Shown here in pieces: positions 40,265 through 42,672 of a stretch of DNA of 42,672 nt. Each line of letters begins with the position of its first letter. Within the stretch, counting starts at the first letter, position 1. Where the stretch lies: positions 1 through 42,672 of the forward strand of contig JACRCP010000205.1 of assembly GCA_016218965.1 (NCBI GenBank). Reading direction: 5' to 3'. The stretch comes from Deltaproteobacteria bacterium. GTDB lineage: Bacteria > Myxococcota > SpSt-1050 > JACRCP01. The notes under the pieces were generated by a model, which saw only the letters and a list, made by a program, of their open reading frames with translations, did no database searches and was not told where the DNA came from. A program made the translations under genes and the position numbers.

Positions 40265-40595
40265 GACAGCAACACCCTCCCTGCGTCGTTCGCCGATCGC
40301 AATACCATATCCATCATCCAAAATCGAGCCCACGCAGGGGCCGCGCGTTCTCGACCCGGTCGCGCTGTAGCGGCGTTTTCGGGCAACCACTGGGCGCCTC
40401 GGCAGGCGCCCAAACACAACGCCGCATCCGAAAACGACGCGAAGGCGTGGACGGGGAGCGAGGCGCGCGGCCGTCCCCTCAACGCTTGTTCGAGCTTCGA
40501 TCAAGACTCTGGACTGTGCGAAACCGCCCGCCGCGCGGGATTTTCCGCTCGAACTGGTGTATAGACAGACGAGCACCCGCGACGGAGGGAACCCG
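40265..40595. other. Divergent intergenic region with a compound palindrome
   Basis: No gene is seen. A nested inverted repeat stands out. The outer arms are CGTTTTCGG (40374-40382) and CCGAAAACG (40428-40436). The inner hairpin, TGGGCGCCT (40391-40399) with AGGCGCCCA (40404-40412), has a CGGC loop. A TATAGA box (40560-40565) sits before the ribosome site of the gene at 40596, with no matching -35 box. Confidence 0.5.
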
Positions 40596-42290
40596 ATGAA
40601 GCGAACGTGCGCGCCTGTTTTCCTGCTCGTTTTCATGACGGTTTCTTTTTCGGCGCACGCGGCGCCGGGCGACGTCGTCGCCTCGTACCCGCTCGAGCTG
40701 AAGACCCCTTCGGGACTCGCGTGGGACGGGCGCCACTTCTGGGTGTCCGACCGCACGACGGCGAAGATCTTCAAGGTGGACCCCCAAAGCGGCAGGACCC
40801 TCGACTCGATCGAGTCGCCCGGCTGGTGGCCGGTGGGGCTCGCGTGGGACGGCGCGTACCTCTGGAACGTCGACCTTGAAGACAAGGCGATCTACCGTGT
40901 TCTTCCGGCGGGCAACCTCACCGTGCTGACGCTCGCGGCCGAAACCGATGCGCCGCGCGGCGTCGCGTGGGACGGCAAGGGCCTGTGGATCGCCGACGGG
41001 CGCGCGTCGAAGATCTCGCGCATCGACCCGACCGACGGGACTATCATCAGTTCGATACCGACGCCAACCGCCGGTTCGCCCAAACCGACCGAGCCGTGGG
41101 GGCTGGCATGGGACGGGAAATCCCTGTGGGTCTCGGACCGGCACCGCGACGCCATCTACCGCATCGACAAGGAAAGGGGCGACGTGATCGCGTCCTTCAA
41201 GTCGCCGGGCCCGTTCCCCACCGGTCTCGCCCACGACGGGTCGAACCTCTGGGTGGTCGACTACGAGACCCGGACGCTCTACAAACTCGCCCTTGACCCC
41301 GGAACGACGTGGGTGCGCCGCGACGAAAAGCACGAGTCAATCGAGTTCTTCGAGGAATGGAAGAATTTCGGCCCCGGCACGATAAAGGATCTCGAGGTCT
41401 TCATCGCGGTGCCGGGAGACCTCCCGACGCAGCAGATCGTCAAGCCCCCGGAATTCGAGCCGGCGCCTTCATCGTTCGTCACGGACGAGTGGGGCCAGAA
41501 GATCGCGCGGTTTGCATTTGCCGAGCTCAAACCCGGCCAGACCGCCCGGGCCGCCATGAAAGTGGAGGCCAGGATCCACGCGGTCCAGTGGCACATCGAT
41601 CCCGCAAGGACCGGAACGCTCAAGGACGTCCCCGCCGAAATCCGGGCGAAGTACCTTGTGAACGCCTCGAAACTGAGTTTCGATGACCCGGTGATCCAGA
41701 AGGCGTTGAAGGAGGCCGTGGGCGACGAAAAGAACCCCTACTGGATTGCGCGGAGGATCTACCGCTTTGTCCAGGAGAAGATGCACTACCATCTGTCGGG
41801 CGGATGGAACCAGGCCCCGACCGTTCTCGCGCGCGGCAGCGGCTCGTGCTCGGAGTACACGTTTGTGTACATGGCCATGTGCCGCGCGGCGGGACTTCCG
41901 GCGAGGTATGCGGGATCGGTGGTCATCCGAGGCGATGATGCATCCATGGACGATGTTTTTCACCGCTGGGTCGAGGTCTACCTCCCGAACTACGGGTGGA
42001 TCCCGGTGGACCCCTCGGGGGGCGACGAGCCCCAGCCCGAGGAACAGGCGAGGTTCTTCGGCGGACTCGCCAACCGGTTCCTGATTACGACACAGGGCGG
42101 CGGAGGGAGCCGGTACCTCGACTGGGACTACAACGCGAACGAGCGCTGGAAGTGCGAAGGCAAGTGCAAGCTCATGCGCCGCAAGATCGGCGACTGGGTG
42201 CCGGTGGGCAAAAAGTACGAAAAGGAAGGCGCCGTGCGCGAACCTGAAGGCGGCACCCGGGCGCCCTCCCCCGGCGCGACCTGCCGTTGA
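40596..42290 (+). CDS. Secreted beta-propeller/transglutaminase-like protein
   Basis: 564 aa. GGAGGG lies 6-11 nt upstream of ATG 40596. The signal peptide (to about AHAAP) is followed by a beta-propeller of NHL/YVTN-like repeats (about 25-230), each with a GLAWDGKxLWVxD core and a following IYRID. A beta-sandwich region (about 240-350) links it to a transglutaminase-like papain-fold domain: GSGSCSEYTFVYMAMCRAAG (Cys418), VFHRWVEVYLPNYGW (His456) and PVDPS (Asp472). The triad is complete, so peptidase or cross-linking activity on proteins or peptides is possible. It is probably periplasmic or extracellular. The gene stands alone, and I see no link to the CRISPR locus. Confidence 0.85.
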   Translation: MKRTCAPVFLLVFMTVSFSAHAAPGDVVASYPLELKTPSGLAWDGRHFWVSDRTTAKIFKVDPQSGRTLDSIESPGWWPVGLAWDGAYLWNVDLEDKAIYRVLPAGNLTVLTLAAETDAPRGVAWDGKGLWIADGRASKISRIDPTDGTIISSIPTPTAGSPKPTEPWGLAWDGKSLWVSDRHRDAIYRIDKERGDVIASFKSPGPFPTGLAHDGSNLWVVDYETRTLYKLALDPGTTWVRRDEKHESIEFFEEWKNFGPGTIKDLEVFIAVPGDLPTQQIVKPPEFEPAPSSFVTDEWGQKIARFAFAELKPGQTARAAMKVEARIHAVQWHIDPARTGTLKDVPAEIRAKYLVNASKLSFDDPVIQKALKEAVGDEKNPYWIARRIYRFVQEKMHYHLSGGWNQAPTVLARGSGSCSEYTFVYMAMCRAAGLPARYAGSVVIRGDDASMDDVFHRWVEVYLPNYGWIPVDPSGGDEPQPEEQARFFGGLANRFLITTQGGGGSRYLDWDYNANERWKCEGKCKLMRRKIGDWVPVGKKYEKEGAVREPEGGTRAPSPGATCR

Positions 42291-42672
42291 CGGATCCCGA
42301 CGGCGCCGGTCGACACCCAGAGCCACGCCCCGGGGCGCCCTGGAGCCCCGGCTCGCCCCGAACCCGGGCCAGAAGCAATTAAACACCCGGCGGAGCATGC
42401 GCGAGCCGGGGTGGAAGGGCGTGTCCAGCCTTCGCAGCCGAAGCGCCCGCTTCGGCGGAGCAGGCCCGGGGTGGGGCGTTCCTGCACGTACTCCGAATCC
42501 CTGGACGAGACCCAGGGTCACGGACAAAGTCCCTGGCGGAGGGAGACGGGGATGACCCGTCGCAAGCCCGGCACGGCTGTGCTGCATGACAGACAGCGTG
42601 AGCTGGGATTCGCGGAGGGGAATTGGGAGAAAGGACTGCGGGCATCTGTCTGAAGACGACAGGCATTGGTAA
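42291..42672. other. Gene-free window end with hairpins
   Basis: No supported gene. A perfect 9-bp hairpin with a 2-nt loop is present: GCCGAAGCG-CC-CGCTTCGGC (42437-42456). A CCTGG/CCAGG pair (about 42502-42517) and several GC-rich short inverted repeats are also present. A short frame of 33 codons begins at ATG 42552 after GGAGGGA, but it has no recognisable content. Confidence 0.4.

Noticed and set aside
40265..40595. tRNA or riboswitch in the divergent intergenic region
   Set aside because: The inverted repeats do not fit a cloverleaf or any riboswitch pattern I know.
41469..42587. Minus-strand open frame at the window end
   Set aside because: It is antisense to the transglutaminase-like gene with an intact triad and otherwise covers repeat-like sequence.
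42411..42653. Possible small gene at the right end
   Set aside because: Composition is that of the hairpin-rich gene-free stretch; no motif and no convincing start.

Overview
The window is GC-rich bacterial chromosome. Asp/Ala/Gly-rich linkers, EGF-like and other Cys-rich repeats on secreted proteins and lipoproteins, a PATAN (DUF4388) regulator and FHA proteins together suggest a Myxococcota-like or 'deltaproteobacterial' organism. This placement is inferred from style; there is no rRNA or tRNA in the window to confirm it.

Layout. 1-860: a decayed IS91-type transposase remnant among copies of a TACGTAGTA-type dispersed repeat. 860-7269: an SGNH hydrolase, a truncated purple-acid-phosphatase-like gene, the dipeptidase pepD, and three envelope genes on the minus strand (SH3-like/Pro-rich protein, peptidase MA metalloprotease, CAP protein). 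7374-13546: a likely operon in which a lipoprotein with eight EGF-like repeats lies between two paralogous secreted metallophosphoesterases. 13562-21752: housekeeping and metabolic genes (acyP, ligA, a CorA-family transporter, a GH27 alpha-galactosidase lipoprotein, a DUF1648 membrane protein, a SulP-STAS-cNMP transporter). 21858-28283: a same-strand run of signalling genes (REC-GAF-degenerate GGDEF, REC-PATAN, a secreted unknown, a zinc-ribbon double-FHA protein) that continues with a 7-nt gap into a CRISPR-cas locus.

The CRISPR locus (28291-39412) is type I-B of the Cst/'Tneap' kind: cas6, a small frameshifted ORF, cas8 (Cst1-like), cas7 (Cst2/DevR), cas5, cas3 (HD-helicase), then two minimal nucleotidyltransferases and a HEPN gene, then cas1, cas2, a frameshifted cas4, and an array of ten identical 37-bp repeats with nine spacers, ending in a degenerate repeat. 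Cas8-Cas7-Cas5-Cas6 would form Cascade, Cas3 would degrade the target, and Cas1-Cas2 (with Cas4, if it works) would acquire spacers. The MNT-MNT-HEPN cassette between the interference and adaptation modules is the most interesting candidate for an undescribed arrangement: a HEPN RNase toxin with nucleotidyltransferase antitoxins built into a cas operon. The decayed cas4 and the strong terminator between cas4 and the array raise the question of how acquisition and array transcription work here.

39493-42290: a small basic protein, a convergent unknown, and a secreted beta-propeller/transglutaminase-like protein. The last 380 bp hold no supported gene.
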